Source: Penium margaritaceum (lineage: Eukaryota > Streptophyta > Zygnematophyceae > Desmidiales > Peniaceae). From it: a stretch of 55,065 nt of DNA. The stretch covers positions 1-55,065 of the forward strand of contig SZWC01000578.1 of assembly GCA_023375785.1 (NCBI GenBank), read 5' to 3'. A program made the translations under genes and the position numbers. Of this stretch, positions 30,585-42,400 are shown piece after piece. The notes below the pieces were generated by a model that was not told where the DNA came from, did not search any database, and saw nothing but the letters and a program-made list of their open reading frames with translations. The first letter of the stretch is position 1, and each line of letters opens with the position of its first letter.

Positions 30585-31135
30585 CGTCACACCACAGCAG
30601 GTGATTGATCTCGACTGAGGCTCTCTGGTGCAAACTGTGACACACCATGGGGCACACAGTGGTGGTGACATCATGAAGCTGTCAAGTGGTGGACGCCACG
30701 AAAACGTCACCCACACTAAGAGCTTTAGCTTATTGATAATTCTGCATGTCAACATGGGGGATACAATTGCAAAGGCACGTGCTTGTGATGTAACTGATTT
30801 CCTGCGCACTTGCATGCTTTTAGCGTAGTGTACCGGGCTGCTGATCCCTCGGGACCACACGACCTGTTTATACTGGTGTGTGAGAAACCGCCGGGAGCTC
30901 GTTCGCTCCAGGATCGGGTTCGATCCCTGGGTGGCGTCCTGGCCCCACGACGAGTGGTTCGCATGGGTGGCCCGGTCAACCGGCTCTTACCACTTCGCTC
31001 TCTTGTTACTTGTTCACTAGTGACTCTTTCATGACTCTTTACGTGAGCTTGCCCCGGATCCATGGCTTCACCCCGTCGCTTGCTACTTGCTTCCTTGCTC
31101 GCTTGCTTGCTTGCTTAGCAATGAAGACTACCTAC
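30480..31135 (+). repeat. Copia-3 5' LTR with expanded (CA)n
   Basis: Contains (CA)28 at 30526-30581, only three CA units in the 3' LTR, which accounts for most of the length difference (656 versus 589 bp). Ends directly at the PBS. Confidence 0.88.
30821..30926 (+). promoter_or_regulatory. tRNA-like A-box and B-box motifs inside the Copia-3 5' LTR
   Basis: TAGCGTAGTG at 30821 resembles the Pol III A box and GGTTCGATCC at 30917-30926 is a canonical B box. Both recur in the 3' LTR (38225-38330). Spacing of about 90-95 nt is longer than in most tRNA genes. Copia-1 has GGGCTCGGACCCC at the matching place. Function is inference. Confidence 0.3.
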
Positions 31136-31147
31136 TGTTATCAGAGC
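31136..31147 (+). other. Copia-3 primer-binding site
   Basis: TGTTATCAGAGC, one mismatch from TGGTATCAGAGC, directly after the LTR. Confidence 0.8.
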
Positions 31148-32625
31148 AGGAGGACTTCTTCCTCCTCGCGACAGTCCTGAGACCTCGTGAAACCTCGTCG
31201 GGTCACTTCTACGTGGCGGGTGATCCCGTGCAAGCCACACTCGCAACCGTGGTGGGCAGAAACCGTAGCAGTGGCTGCCACCACTGCAACCTTCCACATC
31301 GCACCAGTGGCTCACGGTGTGCTCCAACCCCGTGCACAGGGCACACACTTCTCCGCAGTTGCCCCTGCGCACCTCGCCGAGCTTCGGCCGCTGCATACAC
31401 GTCGGTGTTGTCACGTGGTGGTACTGACCTACGCTCCATTCATCCAGAAGCTATGCGTGTACTTTCTCCGCATTGGCACAGGCCGCACCCGCAACCTGCG
31501 AGGTGTGGTTGTCACTTGAATCATTGTCCCATGGCATTGGCCTCCTTCTGCCGTCCTCCTCCGCCCTGCTTCAACCCCCGCACGCACGACGGACTCACGT
31601 GGTTGTCTCTCAACAGTCATGTGGTTGTCCTCCTTGCTGCACCACACATCACACCCGCAAGCTGCGTGGTGTCTCGGTCTCGTGTACACGGCTGCCCCGT
31701 GCATCGACACCTCTCTGTCTCCGCCCTCCTGCTCCACATGGGGTACCTTGCTCCCAGCACTGCCCTTGCAACAGCCGACACATCTACAGCAGCGGCACCA
31801 ACCAGAGTAGCTGAGTTTTTTCCTCGTGCACTCCTCAGCACCTCAGGCTGCATCTCAGGCAGCCAAGCACTCGGCGCATTGGCGTCTCCGCGTGCAACCG
31901 AGCCTATTCCTACGTCACCTACTGCTGCGAGGGAGCGTGTCCGCATTGGCGAGGAACTTGCGTACTACGAGGAGCGTGCGGAGAGGGAGGTGTGGTCGAG
32001 AGTTCGCCGCAGCAGCCCGGGCTACTATTCCGGTAAGGACTACGACACTGTCGATCACTACAAGTGGTCAGACGCAAAGGACTACGCAGTCCACTCTCAG
32101 TCAGCTGCCGATTACTCTCCAATGGTGTAGAACAAGCCAGCAATGGCGCCACCGCGTGATCTTTGGCCTTTTCACTCACCGATAAGCCCACCAGTTGTCC
32201 ATATGACCCACGAGCGACGCTACCGAGCTGCTCCTCGAGGCCCAACGCCTTTCTCTGTGGCAGCAGCATCAGGGGCGCCTACATCACACCGTGCTTCATC
32301 TCCTGTTGCGTCAGGTGCAGAGTCAGCGTCCTCTCCATCCCCTGACATTCAGACTACCCCGTAGGCTGCGCTTGTGTCCATTGCTGCTATTGCATCTACC
32401 TTTGTAGCGACTGCTCGTGATGCACGTGCACCAGCCAGCACTGCCGCTGGCAGAGCCATTGAGGCCTACACTGTGGCTGCAGTTGATCAGGGACACTTGG
32501 CAGCAGCTGCCGTCAATTTTGTGACTCAGATTGCAGCCGCAGCAGACGCAGTCGTATCATCAGCTGCTACAGCGGCTGCAGCTCTCTCCAGTGTCGTTGA
32601 GTCTATCCACACCTCCACAGTTTAG
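31148..32625 (+). pseudogene. Copia-3 extra leader ORF upstream of gag, one frame with two TAG stops
   Basis: A single forward frame spans the leader, broken only by TAG at 32128-32130 and 32362-32364 and ending with TAG at 32623-32625, about 490 codons. The N-terminal half is low-complexity and His/Cys/Pro-rich and may not be coding. The middle has a charged helix (RIGEELAYYEERAEREVWSR) and a Tyr/Asp-rich stretch (SPGYYSGKDYDTVDHYKWSD). The end is Ala-rich (TFVATARDARAPASTAAGRA, VNFVTQIAAAADAVVSSAAT) and matches the Copia-1 leader residue by residue over tens of positions. No known Copia domain fits; it could be an accessory or Gag-extension protein. Confidence 0.45.
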
Positions 32626-32849
32626 GCATCATCCTTGCCCTCCTCTTCATCTTTGGCTACTCGTCACATTTAGCTGTTGGTTTTGACCATTGCAGTCATC
32701 TCCTGTCTGTCAGCTTCAGCGTTGACACGAGTAGCTTGTCTCATCGTCTCTGCATCAGCCGCTGTTGCAGTTGTTTCCTCTTCAGCTGCAGCGGCCCTCC
32801 CACTGTTGTTCTCACTACGCCGCCATGCCTGGTGAGAGTGGTCTCTCTT

Positions 32850-32851
<2 letters not shown>

Positions 32852-32910
<59 letters not shown>

Positions 32911-33046
32911 CCTGTTTTGTATTGGCGTGTGTGCGCGTCCAGGTTGTTGCCTTGCAGCGAACCTCCGTCACGCTCATCACACATTTCCCACGCCCACTGG
33001 GCGAAGGGAAACTCTGCCGAAATTTTATCGGCAGAGTCACGCAACN

Positions 33047-33112
<66 letters not shown>

Positions 33113-33247
33113 CCTGTTTTGTATTGGCGTGTGTGCGCGTCCAGGTTGTTGCCTTGCAGCGAACCTCCGTCACGCTCATCACACATTTCCCACGCCCACT
33201 GGGCGAAGGGAAACTCTGCCGAAATTTTATCGGCAGAGTCACGCAAC
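32852..33247. repeat. (TC)n runs and an exact 137-bp duplication around an N
   Basis: 32909-33045 and 33111-33247 are identical over 137 bp, and each follows a (TC)n run (32852-32908 and 33048-33110, the second with one CCC interruption). The N at 33046 lies exactly between the copies. Best explained as two contig ends not merged. Confidence 0.85.
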
Positions 33248-33253
33248 CGGCAA

Positions 33254-34899
33254 CATGCCAGTTGACGATGACCAATACACAGCGTTGCAAGCAGGGCTGC
33301 AGTGTGAGCGCAATGCGCTGTAGGCAGCACTCACTACTCAGCTCATCGGTGAGGAAAAGCTGCGGGCTGAGCGGGCTGACCAAGAAACCATCGCAGATCA
33401 CATTGCTGACCTGGTCATTAACCGTCTCCAACCAACACTGTGCAGCACACAGTCTGCCGGCATTGCTACAGCATTCTCCACCTCATCCGCTTCCGCATCT
33501 GCTGCCGCTGACTCTTCTTCCTCTGACCCTCTGGCAGTCGCCGCTGCCGCCGGCACAGCTGCAGCAAAAGCTCTTGCCCCATCAGTGCAATGCAAGCCAG
33601 ACTTTGACTCTAATCCACATCGCTTCACTTCCAACCTCACATTCCACTCTTGGGAGGTTTGTTTCAGTGCATGGGTGCTGGAGGAGCAACTTTGGGAATA
33701 CTACCATGAACCCAACCCCTCTACCGCTCCACCTTTCGTGCCAGTCAAGTCTGAGTCTGCACGGGCTGTACGTGCCCTCATTCGCGCAGGACCTGACGAT
33801 CTCACTGATGAGATCGGGTCCTACAATGCTGACACTGCATGTTGCACCCCTGCTGACCCGGTTGGTGCTTATGCACTGATCAAGCGGCACACTACATTGG
33901 CTGGGCATGCAGCTCAGAGTGTCCTCACCGTTCAGTTCAACACGCTCTCCATGCGTGCTGACGAGACCGCAGATGCTTACTGGGCACGTACTTTGCGACT
34001 CCTGCGTGACCTCGGCAAGGCTGCTCCTGGCCAGCTCCCCGCTGTTCTCTCCATTATCAATGGCCTCATCCCATAACTCAGTGACATCTTCCGCGAGGTG
34101 AAGGCTACTGAACTTGAACGCCTGGCTGCCATTCCTGTCCTCGCTGATGCGCCTCCTGGCATTGGTGCATTGCAGGAATACACCTCCCAACGTCTGACCG
34201 ACTGGTGGAGCTCACTACAGAACAAACGCATTCATCGCGCCGCAGTTGTAGCAGCTGCCACTACACTCCCCTCTTCCTCCACCTCTTCCTCTTCTGCATC
34301 ATCCTCCACCACCACTTCCACCACGACTGCTAGAACTCTTGCTTCCCAAGGGGGTGGTCGCGGTGGGGGGTGGTAAAGGTAAAGGCAAAGGGGGTGGCTT
34401 TGGCGGCGGTGGGCAAGGAAGAGGTGGCAAGGGTCGCGGTTCTGCTATCGTTGCATCCCCCTCTTCCTCCTCCAGCACTGTCATGTGCTGGAATTGCGGT
34501 GCCACCGGTTATGCGCCCAAATGCCCAGAGCCACCTGATGATGCTTGCCTTGCCTCAGCCATGCGTGCACACAGGGCACGCTCCACAGGGTCTGGTGGTG
34601 GTTCTGCGCACTCCTCCACCTCCACAGGTTCAGGTGCAGGCTTTGCACGCTCTTCCTCCTCTCCTCCAGCTGTTGCCTACAGCGTTGCCCTCTCTTCACC
34701 GCTGCCGCCCACTCCCTGGGGTTGGCCCCCCGGGTTTGGCAGCCCTGTCTACTTCGGACCCCCGTCCGGATTTTACTCTCCTCCACCGTGGACATCCTCC
34801 ACACACAGCTCCCAGTGCCCCTCCCCTCGCGTACTCATCACCGGGCCGTCAGAGGACGATCGCCAGCTGGACTCTGCCCTCGCCCATGACGTCCACTAG
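33254..34899 (+). pseudogene. Copia-3 Gag, with stops and damaged zinc knuckle
   Basis: ATG at 33254 (MPVDDDQYTALQAGLQCERN) is followed by a TAG near 33320, then a coiled-coil-like segment (EEKLRAERADQETIADHIAD), an Ala/Ser-rich stretch and the capsid-like part (FTSNLTFHSWEVCFSAWVLE, EQLWEYYHEPNPSTAPPFVP, SVLTVQFNTLSMRADETADA) to TAA at 34074-34076. The frame continues (LSDIFREVKATELERLAAIP) to 34376, then a shift to a Gly-rich linker and knuckle CWNCGATGYAPKC near 34485-34525. The His is Tyr and one residue is missing compared with CWNCGATGHSAPKC of Copia-1. Ends at 34899. Confidence 0.78.
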
Positions 34900-35141
34900 C
34901 GCCACCTCCGTGATCAGGGAGGTGAGAGTGGGCGTTCGGTCCAGGGGGAACTCGCGTTTGCCGCTGACCTGTCTCTTTGTGGGTCGTCCTCTGGTCATGT
35001 TCATGGTTATTCCCCAGTCGATGTCTTGTGGATTGAGCAGTGGCAGTCTTACAGTGTTCCTCGTTGTCTTACAGCCTGTGGTCAGCACCTTGCTCCTCGC
35101 TCTGCCATTGCCACCGTGAGTCGTGACCCTGCTACTGTCGC

Positions 35142-36480
35142 GTGACGAGCAGTTTTCGGATCCTTGATTCTGGGGCCACTTATCACATGACCTCTTGTCG
35201 TTCCTCATTCATCTCACTGGATCCCGTTGGTTGTGTTCGCTTTGTTTGCACCGGCTCTGGCCAGCTTCTGCCATTCCAAGGTGTCAGGTTTTTTCGCTTT
35301 GTTGGCTCTTGGGGGGAACTCTTTCTGCCTGACGTTTTGTACGTCCCTGCTCTTGAGCTCAGTCTGCTGTATGTTACGACGCTTGACGACCAGGACATGG
35401 ACTTCTCCTCCAGCCGTGGCATTGCCTCCGTCCTGCATCGGACTACTGGTTGTGTCTTGCTGCGTGGCACTCGTTGTGATCGCTTGTTCCGTGTACCATC
35501 GTTTGTACCGCATTCCTCCTCGACCGCTCTTGTTCACGTGGCTCACTCTCTCACTCCTGCACATGCGCAGTTGCTCCACCGCCGCCTCTGTAATATTCAC
35601 ACTGCTGTTGTTGACACCTTGCTTCGGGACACGTCCGCTCATGGTCTTGATGCCGACACGTTCTCTACCCCTTGCCCTACTGACTGTCTTGACTCTGCTC
35701 AAGGCAAGATGCACTGCTCCCCTTTTTCCATGTCTGAGTCCCGCACATCTCACCCGCTTGATCTCCTACATGCCGACGTCATGGGACCCCTTGCCCATGA
35801 CACTCTTGGGGGGGTTGGCCGTTACGTCCTCTGTCTCATAGACGATTTTTCTCGCATGCGCTGGGTCTTTGCCCTTCGGCTAAAAAGTGATGTCTGGCCG
35901 ACTCTAGAGTCCTAGCTGCCTCAGGCAGAGCAAGCCTTTCGTCGTCGCCTGAAGGTCTTTCGTTGTGACCGTGATGGAGAATTCATGGGTCCCAGTTCTC
36001 GTTTCTTGACATCTCGCGTGGTGTGTATGGAGCCTTCCGTTCTTTACACACCCCAATTAAACGTCGTCTCTGAATGCTGGAACCGCACACTTGCGGACGG
36101 TGTCCACACTCTCCTCTGTGAGTCCTCTCTATCCCCTGTCTTCTCCTTCGAGGTGATGTCCTACATGACCTGGGTGTGGAACCGTATTCCCCACGGTCCC
36201 CTCCCACGTCATGTCACCCCCTTTGAATGTTGGTACGGCCACCGTGCTGACCTCTATCTGGCTCGTGTCTGGGGCTGCGTGGCTGCTGTCTGGTTTTCCG
36301 AGGACTTTCGCTACAGCAAGCTCAGCCCTCGCGCTCGTCTGTGCACCTTTCTTTGTGTCTCCGCCATGTCCAAAGCATGGCACTTCAGGGACCCTGACCA
36401 CTCTCGCGTCATTGAGTCACATGACGCACTCTTCTTCGAGGATGTCTTTCCTCGTGACCTGTCTCATGTCCCTCCTCCTT
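35142..36480 (+). pseudogene. Copia-3 protease and integrase, with stop and frameshift
   Basis: Protease motif ILDSGATYHMTSC near 35160-35200 keeps Asp-Ser-Gly. Then FLPDVLYVPALELSLLYVTT, LHRRLCNIHTAVVDTLL, the zinc segment CLDSAQGKMHCS (second Cys changed to Ser), LDLLHADVMGPLAHDTLGGV, DDFSRMRWVF. TAG at 35913-35915 replaces the Trp of LESWLPQAE in Copia-1. Integrase resumes with VFRCDRDGEFMGPSSRFL, TPQLNVVSECWNRTLADGVH (catalytic Glu kept) and ARVWGCVAAVWFSEDFRYSK to about 36470. A Ser/Pro-rich linker follows (36480-37190). Confidence 0.8.
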
Positions 36481-37194
36481 CCTCTCTCTCCTCGCTCCGT
36501 CGGCTTGGGGGTGTGTGTCTGTTCCAGCCTCCGATCTCCGAGCATCATCCTCTCCCTCTCACACGGCATCCCCTGCTGTCACGGACTGTGAGAATGAGGA
36601 CTCCTCCTCGTCGTCCTCCCATACCTCTTCTGAGTCGGCTGCATCACACCCCTCCTCGGATTCAGTGTTGTCCTTGCCTTCCACTCACAGTCTCGAGTCC
36701 TCGTTGTCCGCTGGCAGTCCCAAGCCCTTACGCTCGGCACCCACTCCCACACAGTTCCCCGTCCATCCCACTCCCAACTCATCTCCGGACACCGAGCTCC
36801 CCCCGATGGTTGGTGGTGACGCATCTCAGGCCCCAATATTTGACCCTGAGTCCCACATTCCCCGTCCATCCCACTCCCTCTCACTCCTCTCAGCCCTCTT
36901 GTGAGCACTCCTGCTCTTCTACAACGCCTGCTGAGTCTGTTCCTGTTGGCTCTTCCAAAGCGGGTCACACGCTCCAGCGCCTCGTCCTCCAGCGCCGGTA
37001 CCTCATTACGCCCCACCGGCCTTGATGCACTAGGCCTGTCCGTGAGCGTTGTGCACCCTAACTCACAGTTGGCTACGCTCTTGTAGCCCATGAATTCCAC
37101 TGTGCTCCTGAGTCCTCCGTCACCGATTATGTCGCCGCATGTTTTGCGGCCTCTGGCCTGCCCACTCTCCCCCCTGAGCCTACCACTGTCCGGC

Positions 37195-37852
37195 AGGCTC
37201 GTGAGGCAGCTGACGCTGACCTCTGGGAGAAGGCCATGCAGGAGGAGCTCACGGATCTCCAGGAGCATGGAGTCTTTGAGCTTGTTGACCTTCCTGCAGG
37301 CAGTAAGACAGTATCTGCTTGGTGGGTCCTTCGGCATAAGCTAAAGCCCGATGGGACAGTCGACCGGTACAAGGCTCGCCTCACGTCGACAGTGACTGGG
37401 CACACGACACGGATGCTCGTAGCTGCACTGGTTACATGTTTCTCATCGGTGGAACTGTTGTCCTTTGGAAGAGTGGAAAACAGGGTTGTGTTGCTCGAAG
37501 CTCCAGTGAGGTCGAGTATGTGGCACTTGGTGTAGGTACGTGCGAGAGTGTGTGGTTGTCCCGCCTGTTGCAACAGTTACGTATTCCCATTCGTTGCATC
37601 ACTCTGTGCTGTGACAACCAGAGTGCAAAGGCGATTGCCGATCACGATGGAATGCATCATTCTCGCACAAAGCACATCAACATTGAGCATCATTTTGTAC
37701 GCGAGCGCATTGCTACTGGAGAAGTTCAGGTGGTCTGGGTCGATACTCGTCAGCAGCGTGCAAACTTCCTCACTAAAGCTCTCAGCAATGGGATGTTCAA
37801 AGTGGCAGTGCATGTTGATGGCTTGCTGCGCTCTCGTGATGTTCCCGGTTGA
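37195..37852 (+). pseudogene. Copia-3 RT start fused to RNase H; about 900 bp of RT deleted
   Basis: The RT N-terminus is present (DLWEKAMQEELTDLQEHGVF, then VSAWWVLRHKLKPDGTVDRY, KARL) up to about 37383. The next bases (TCGACAGTGACTGGGCACACG) belong to the RNase H motif DSDWAHDTDARSCTGY. Everything between, including the QMDV and YVDD motifs (about 900 bp in Copia-1), is gone. RNase H continues to the end (LWKSGKQGCVARSSSEVEYV, CDNQSAKAIADHDGMHHSRT, RANFLTKALS) and stops at 37852. The element therefore cannot reverse-transcribe itself. Confidence 0.85.
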
Positions 37853-37926
37853 AATGAGTCCTGTGTTTCCCTCTACCTTGTGATGTGTTCCTTGGTCCAT
37901 GTGTGTAGGCTGTTCGTGTGTGAGTC

Positions 37927-38524
37927 ATGGGGGAGTGTTGGCTATGGTCGTAACGCACGCAAGTGCCCCCTTTCCTCCATGCACACACCGTCACATCGCT
38001 GCAGGTAATTGATCTCGAATGAGGCTCTCTGGTGCAAACTGTGACGCAGCATGGGGCACACACTGGCAGTGACGTCATCAAGCTGTCTAGTGGTGGACAC
38101 CACGACAAAGTCTCCCACACTAAGAGCCTTAGCTTAGTGATAATTCTGCATGTCAAAATGGGGGATACATTTGTAGAGACACGTGCTTGTGATGTAACCG
38201 AATTCCTGCGCACTTGCATGCTTTTAGCGTAGTGTACCGGGTTGCTGATCTCTCGGGACCACACGACCGGTTTATAACGATGTGTGAGAAACCGCTTGGA
38301 GCTCGTTCGCTCCACGGTCGGGTTCGATCCCTTGGTGGCGTCCGGGCCCCACGACGAGTGGTTCGTGTGGGTTGCCCGGTCAACCGGCTCTTACCACTTC
38401 GCTCTCTTGTTACTCGTTCACTAGTGACTCTTTCACGACTCTTTACGCGAGCTTACCCCCGATCCATGGCTTCACCCCGTCGCTTGCTACTTGCTTGCTT
38501 GCCTAGAAATCAAGACTACCTACA
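37927..38524 (+). repeat. Copia-3 polypurine tract and 3' LTR
   Basis: PPT ATGGGGGAG 37927-37935; LTR TGTTGGCTATGG...GACTACCTACA 37936-38524. From 38525 to 38803 there is C-rich then mixed sequence with no gene seen. Confidence 0.88.
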
Positions 38525-38803
38525 CTACCGCTGACCATGGACATTCCCACCCCCACCCCCCGCCCTTACTCCCCCCGCCCCCCAAGAATTACCATGTGCG
38601 CTTGGTAACTGTTGCAAAGCTCTGTTTTCCAGCCATCTTCATGCTGGTGACTTGACGTCGGGAGAAGAACAGTCCCCCTCATATGTACGTGTGACTTCAG
38701 TCTTGAGTGACGCAGTTGACTGCCATCGATTGGAAACATCAAATGGGCTAGTGACCACGTCAGTTAATACAATCAATGTTCGCGTTCAATGACGTGAATG
38801 CTA

Positions 38804-38939
38804 TGCCGAACGGAGCGTAGATGGTGAACAAGTAGAAGTTGTCAGGCATAACACGATTTAGAATTTGGGACACATGACCAAATTATAATTAGCAATAAGT
38901 GTACTTCTGTGACAAGTGTTGAAATGATCAAACGTGTAT

Positions 38940-39018
<79 letters not shown>

Positions 39019-39416
39019 TGTCGAGTTACGAATGAGGCATAGTCGGGGTCGTTGGGTCGATTGTCGAGCGACGCGTGCGGAGTTGCGTCATGAGTGGTCG
39101 GATTCGAGAAGGTCCGTTGAGAAGTCGGGGGTTTTCGAGAATCGACGATGAAGATGCGAGATGCATCTTTATGTATCCAGATTTGTCTTGATGCGTCGAG
39201 AAGTTTACCGAAAATTCGTGTTACTTCCGTTCGTAAGTTCGCGAGAGTGGTCGAAGCTCTCGGAACGTTGTGGAATATCCACTGAGGGCGGGGCAGTTGA
39301 ACAGTGCTATCTCGACCTTCGGAGTAAATATTCCGGTTATTGAAAAGCAATGGGCTGTTTTTGTTATAATTTAAATGCCCAATTAGAAATATTAGGGAGT
39401 CCTGTACGTCTGGTTC
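38804..39416 (-). mobile_element. Gypsy-family LTR with (TA)n insertion, probably solo
   Basis: Plus strand starts TGCCGAACGGAGCGTAGATG and ends near GTACGTCTGGTTCG, matching the LTRs at 6154 and 19753. A 75-bp (AT)n run (38942-39016) replaces the short TACACA-type stretch of other copies. No PBS, PPT or pol domain is seen beside it. Confidence 0.7.
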
Positions 39417-42400
39417 GTTCGAGCGACCCGGTTATAGTTGGGGAAGTCCTCTTGTGGGGGCAACATGGAGATGAAGTGTAATAATTGGGTCAATATAGAG
39501 ATTATATGAAGAATTCGGGGCCATTCAGAATTTAAATTGAGAATAGGCGGCAGTGTTGAAGTGATTTTAAAAATGGGGGCGCTCTGATGATGTTTTGCCA
39601 AAGCTTGAAGCTACTTGGGAATTTCCCGCTAAAGAAATCACTCGATTATTGTGGTCGAAACATGTTCAACATTTCAATGCTAAGTATTTTGGCCGCTATC
39701 TCGTGGTGGCGGCTTGTGGCCGGCATGTCTGTCAGTGTTCTACGACAGCTGCGCGGGAAACCATTGACATCCAGCCCATTGGTTGACATGCCTCCGCAAG
39801 AGAGCTTGGGTCAACGGCGCCAGGTTTCACGTGGAAAGGCCCCTACTCATAGCTTTCCCGCTGGAAACCGATCACTTGGGACGAAGGCAAACTTGCAAGT
39901 TGATGCGCCCCAACTGGAAACATCATATGCAATAACGAGGAAAAACAAGCAATACGACTTGACCTGGGAAAACGACTGGAATAACGTAAACCATTCTCAT
40001 AATATCCATTATGCGCAGAGCGAACAAATGACACAGAATTGCATAATTTGCCTTTGCCACAATCACAGCCAGACAGACACTACTAAGTGACTAACTCTCA
40101 AATATTTCGATTAACAATGGGGGTGCTTAAGTCTCATGATAGTTGGTGGGAACAAGAAATGATATCTCCAACCATGTAACAGATGTATGACTTGGGCTTA
40201 GGTTAAGAATATTATCTACCCTGAATAAACTTTTATGGTGCGAGAGTTCTAGGAAAATTTGGAAAATAAAATATCAATTAAAAAAATAATCTAATTATGG
40301 TAATAAGAAACATTAAAATGATCTTCATAATGTGTCACTTGCTTGAAGAATTAAGTTGTGGTGTTTGCTACTTCAAAGAAAGCTAACCAGATAAGATAAT
40401 ACTTGGGTATTTTCTATATATATCTATTTTTCTTGGCATAAAAATGATACTAACCACGTGTAATGCCTGTTAGAAGTGAATCAACCATGCAAACCGAGGT
40501 GTGCAACCCCCCCCCATTCCCGTAAATTCTAAGAAACGAACCTAGATGGGTGATCAATAAGAAGCAAACGGGGTTGAAAAAGGGGGATCATTATTGTAGA
40601 AGATGATATTTGAAGAAGGTATCTGAACAAAAGCTAACACAAGGTTATGATTTTAAATAATTGATATTAAATGAGTAATTTAAGTAATTATTTTGGAAGA
40701 TTTCCCTACAATAAATTCGAGATAGGATACGGAGTGAATTTAATTTCTAGAATAAATAACTGCGAAAAAGGCTAGTAAGATGAGCATGAGTATTACACTT
40801 GGGTCTTCATCATGTTCCAAAGGTCCACAAATACATCATCTTGTGTATTTTGAGACAAGAATAACATAAAAAGGAATTAAAATATAAACAAATTGGGTAA
40901 ATAATATCCTTATAACATATGTTTCTTATTAGAAATTCAAGGTATCATGAAAGGAAGACCAACCAAGTACAGGAATCTTATGATGAAGTTATTCTCTCCA
41001 TCCGTTATTATTTTCTTCACAAATTATGCTGCTATGTCATTATTAATTTTGCGCATTTTTTTATAGTTGATGTAATTTCATAACATAAGATGCCTGTCAG
41101 CCCCGACATAAAATTGGATTCGGAGAAAGGTTTTAGGGAATGAGGAATTTTCTTATGCCAACAATGCTTCATTCGATCAACATACTAGAACGAGGTCTAA
41201 TGTTTGAATGTTACATATAAATTAGAGGATTTTAAGAAATACCCATCTACATGGAGGGATAACGTAAAGGTACAAACCCAATCCTAATATCCTTATGTTT
41301 TTTATTTCAAAACATTACATTAATTGGGAAAATTAAAAACCTATAAAAGAAATTTATGAAACATATTTTTGTAATATTGCCTATACAATAGTAAAAAAGG
41401 GTTTTTTTTTACACCATTACACATGTACATCCTACTTCTTTAATGTTTTTCATCTCCATAAATTTATCCCTTGCTAAAGTTAATCCATTTTATGAATTTC
41501 TCAATTTGGCTGTTTCTATCCATTAACAATAAAAACATTTCCTAGCTCATCACTCGGTGTAAGAGGACACCAACTATGTTTTTGGAGGGAAAAAAAAACT
41601 TCACTCCAAGAGCGAGTGAATTACTATGAAGATGGTGAGGGAGGGAGCTCATTTAGCAATAAGTCATGTCAAATAACTTCCATTTATCAATTAAGAAATT
41701 ATACCAAGGAATGTTTCAAGGAACTCAAAGTGAATGAAGTTAAAATAAAACTAGGAATCATAAAAAATGGTGCAAAATGGAACACTCCAACAAGTTATCA
41801 AATAAGGGACCCCTTTGGTTTATCAATCCCTTCACATACATTATAATCTAACAAGGTGAAGAGCTCTTGTTAATCACCCTAAATTCATACACTTGACAAA
41901 TGGTGTATGAAAAGTGCATTCTTATATGCTGTTAGTTTCTGAGAATCAACATCAATTTATGTCACCAGAGGCCAGATGTAGATTCTTTGTGTAAGGTATT
42001 AGTTGCTATGGATTATATGTAGTATTTACGAGTTTTTCTTACAATTTTATATTCACCTGCATGTTCATTTTCTAATACAATAATTGATCAATAGCTTTAT
42101 GGTTGAGGTAGTTGGTCATATATGAAGGCGACACCTAACATGATGGAAGGAGGCTCACATGAATGATGATGTACATGTGAAGAGATTGATATTCCGAAGA
42201 AACATCTCTTTAAATGAGTTGTATTAATGTGGATCTTACAAGATGGGCATGCATCAATATTCCTAAATAGAAGCATTTTGTACAAAATCATCATTTGTGA
42301 TGACACCAACCTCACAAAGCTATTGAATATTTAGATGATCTACCTCAAAAAGAAAATCAAGCAACCCATCACAACATCTTGCATCATTAATGACACTATG

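Larger units (their letters stand above)
30480..38524 (+). mobile_element. Copia-3, LTR retrotransposon with RT core deleted
   Basis: LTRs 30480-31135 and 37936-38524 start TGTTGG(T/C)TATGGTCG and end GACTACCTAC(A). PBS TGTTATCAGAGC at 31136-31147, PPT ATGGGGGAG at 37927-37935. Flanks ATACC (30475-30479) and CTACC (38525-38529) look like a target duplication with one change. Related to Copia-1 by protein sequence and by leader organisation. Non-autonomous: RT core is missing. It contains an assembly gap at 33046. Confidence 0.88.

Noticed and set aside
30815..30960. A functional tRNA gene in the Copia-3 LTR
   Set aside because: A- and B-box-like motifs are present, but their spacing is long and I could not fold a cloverleaf with an acceptor stem. 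Treated as a motif only.
31087..31147. Start codon of the Copia-3 leader ORF at 31087
   Set aside because: The position lies within the LTR upstream of the PBS, so the frame merely runs through it; the leader ORF start is unknown.
32736..33431. Ser-Leu and Arg-Glu repeat proteins
   Set aside because: These are translations of (TC)n microsatellites and a duplicated contig end.
9890..35915. Recoded stop codons (TAG/TAA as Gln, as in some green algae)
   Set aside because: Stops replace Trp (13030, 35913), Gln (13807, 17260) and Lys (34074) when compared with sister elements, and occur together with frameshifts. This is decay, not one consistent reassignment.
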